A stretch of 6,389 bases of DNA from Lachnospiraceae bacterium UBA4711 (GTDB taxonomy: Bacteria; Bacillota; Clostridia; Lachnospirales; Lachnospiraceae), in NCBI GenBank assembly GCA_002404515.1, contig DHJV01000041.1, forward strand, positions 1-6,389. The letters run 5' to 3'. Below the pieces are notes generated by a model that saw only the letters and a program-made list of their open reading frames with translations, ran no database searches and was not told where the DNA came from. Positions 5,431 through 6,389 of this stretch are shown here, piece by piece (the first letter of the stretch is position 1; each line of letters begins with the position of its first letter). The position numbers were made by a program, and so were the translations under genes.

Positions 5431-5726
5431 TATGTCGCGTTTGGCTCGTTATCATTCAAACTCGCAAAATTTTGTTTTATTGGGGTTATTCTAATATGGT
5501 TATCTATACTGTTTTGTATTGATAATATATACCTTTTCCACACATTATTTTTCGTTTCACATATTTTTAGTACCAATCCAGTACCATTGCATTTTTTCAT
5601 TATTGTGTGTAGTTCCAGTGGCTTGCAGGTTCTTTTACTATTCACAGAATAAATTTCTGCTGGCTTGCTTGTCCACCTATGGGAATTATAATCTCCAAGC
5701 GATATTCCTGCAAGAAAAAATTTTAT
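5431..5726. other. AT-rich stretch with no convincing gene
   Basis: About 300 bases lie between the cloverleaf element and the hairpin at the end of the DUF6933-like gene. A minus-strand frame stays open here (5747 to 5430, about 105 codons, with an internal ATG giving MKKCNGTGLVLKICETKNNV). It lacks a ribosome binding site, starts only inside the preceding gene, and resembles no family I know. It may be a decayed gene end. The motif AGTACCA occurs twice (near 5569 and 5580) and again in the hairpin at 5727-5745. Confidence 0.3.
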
Positions 5727-5745
5727 GGTACTAATCGTTAGTACC
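5727..5745 (-). terminator. Hairpin over the stop codon of the DUF6933-like gene, possible weak terminator
   Basis: GGTACTAATCGTTAGTACC is a perfect inverted repeat with 8-bp arms and a 3-base loop. It contains the TAG stop of the DUF6933-like frame. On the minus strand it is followed by ATAAAATTTTTT, so a T-run is present but set back from the stem. The stem is AT-rich, so termination would be weak; it may instead protect the 3' end of the message. Confidence 0.4.
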
Positions 5746-6315
5746 ACGATTGTTTTCTATGTACTGAGAAAAATCAATTACCTTTGCAGGCTTTCTCTTA
5801 ATAGAAATTCCTAATCGTTCCATGTCTAATTTAAAAAGTTCACTTGGATATCCATATGCATCAAATCCCTCTGGCTGACAAATATCTCTGTTCAGATACT
5901 CACTAAGTTCCCATTGATACTTTGCTTCTTTCTCCAGCTTTTTATCAAAATACTGTGCATCCATTACCATTCGGTTTATGCCACCAACTGCTTTCTTACC
6001 ATGAGTTTTGGTTACAGTTGTGTCGCCTGACATTTTAAAATACTGCCCTATCTGCTTCTCGGAATATCCCATTTCCTGCATCACGCCATGAATCACACGG
6101 CTGATATACATTGCGTAGTAATTCCAGTTTCTTGGTTCAATATCTGTCATTGCTATTGTATAACGATTACTGGCATTTACAATAAACAAGACATTTCTTC
6201 CTTTTATTTTCGTCAAATGTGTGTCCCAGCAGAACGCAAGTGAAGCACCTTTGCTTTCTTCAATCTTTGTTGTTTTTAGTCAATCTTGAACTGCTTTTGT
6301 TGCACCAATCTCCAT
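5731..6315 (-). pseudogene. DUF6933-like protein interrupted by an in-frame TGA at codon 12
   Basis: The intact frame would run from the ATG at 6315, behind AGGTGA at a proper distance, to the TAG at 5731, giving 194 residues. Codon 12 (6282-6280) is TGA where the context MEIGATKAVQD-x-LKTTKIE suggests a TGG tryptophan. Downstream, the frame carries the DUF6933 landmarks: a SLAFCWDTHL segment, GRNVLFIVNASNRYTIAM, a helical middle part, then TVTKTHGKKAVGGINRMV, and a C-terminal YGYPSELFKLDM. The family occurs widely in Firmicutes without a known function; I recalled it from memory of its pattern. TGG encodes the other tryptophans, and TGA ends the gene upstream, so read-through as tryptophan is unlikely. 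Restart at the TTG at 6216 has no ribosome binding site. It is 5 bases downstream of the preceding gene, hence co-transcribed with it. Confidence 0.65.
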
Positions 6316-6320
6316 ATGTA

Positions 6321-6389
6321 TCACCTGCTCATCTCAAGTATTCTCTTCACTTCCATCTGTAATTCGTCACTAAAGTCTGATAAATCATC
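6321..6389 (-). CDS. C-terminal end of an unidentified gene, cut by the window edge
   Basis: Only the last 22 codons and a TGA stop (6323-6321) are inside the window; the tail reads DDLSDFSDELQMEVKRILEMSR. It is acidic and helical and too short to assign. The reading frame is supported by its tight fit: it stops 5 bases before the ATG of the DUF6933-like gene, and its last codons contain that gene's ribosome binding site (AGGTGA). This is the usual arrangement of translationally coupled genes in an operon. Confidence 0.55.
   Translation of the reverse strand, partial: DDLSDFSDELQMEVKRILEMSR

Noticed and set aside
5430..5747. 105-codon minus-strand frame as a real gene
   Set aside because: It has no ribosome binding site, its GTG start lies inside the end of the preceding gene, there is a hairpin right at its start, and no family is recognised. 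I describe it only as a possible remnant.
6280..6282. TGA read as tryptophan through a variant genetic code
   Set aside because: Other tryptophans in the window are TGG, and TGA is used as an ordinary stop in the regulator at 63 and the gene ending at 6321.
1..6389. CRISPR array, retron or transposase
   Set aside because: There are no regularly spaced direct repeats, and no reverse transcriptase, transposase, relaxase or integrase motifs in any frame of the window.

Overview
The window looks like a chromosomal segment of a motile, low-to-medium GC member of the Clostridia, probably close to Lachnospiraceae. This rests on strong AGGAGG-type ribosome binding sites, sigma-A-like promoters, a YusI/Spx-type ArsC protein, a BmrU/YegS-type lipid kinase and a chemotaxis receptor fused to a c-di-GMP-binding PilZ module. 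The family-level assignment is inference.

Layout. Bases 63-248 (-) encode a small XRE-type HTH regulator with a good promoter and palindromes that suggest autoregulation. Bases 403-2390 (-) form a compact operon read from right to left: promoter 2362-2390, a six-helix DUF308/HdeD-like membrane protein, a diacylglycerol-kinase-family lipid kinase, a YusI-like ArsC/Spx-fold protein, and an intrinsic terminator at 397-428. Transcribed divergently from it, 2534-4612 (+) is a single 692-residue chemoreceptor: six membrane helices, a cytoplasmic MCP signalling hairpin, then a YcgR-N-like plus PilZ module. It probably couples the second messenger c-di-GMP to chemotaxis signalling.

From about 4620 to the end the DNA becomes visibly more AT-rich and looks accessory. 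It holds an unrecognised 104-residue protein on the minus strand, whose promoter is framed by a 16-bp-arm inverted repeat. Next come a purine-rich, more GC-rich patch on the minus strand and a 119-base structure in which three adjacent hairpins are closed by an 8-bp outer stem (a cloverleaf or four-way junction). A 300-base stretch without a convincing gene follows. The window ends with a DUF6933-like gene interrupted by an in-frame TGA, and the last 22 codons of a gene tightly coupled upstream of it.

The best candidates for something undescribed are the cloverleaf palindrome (5309-5427) and the MCP-PilZ receptor with a multi-helix membrane input. No CRISPR array, tRNA, rRNA, transposase or integrase gene is visible.
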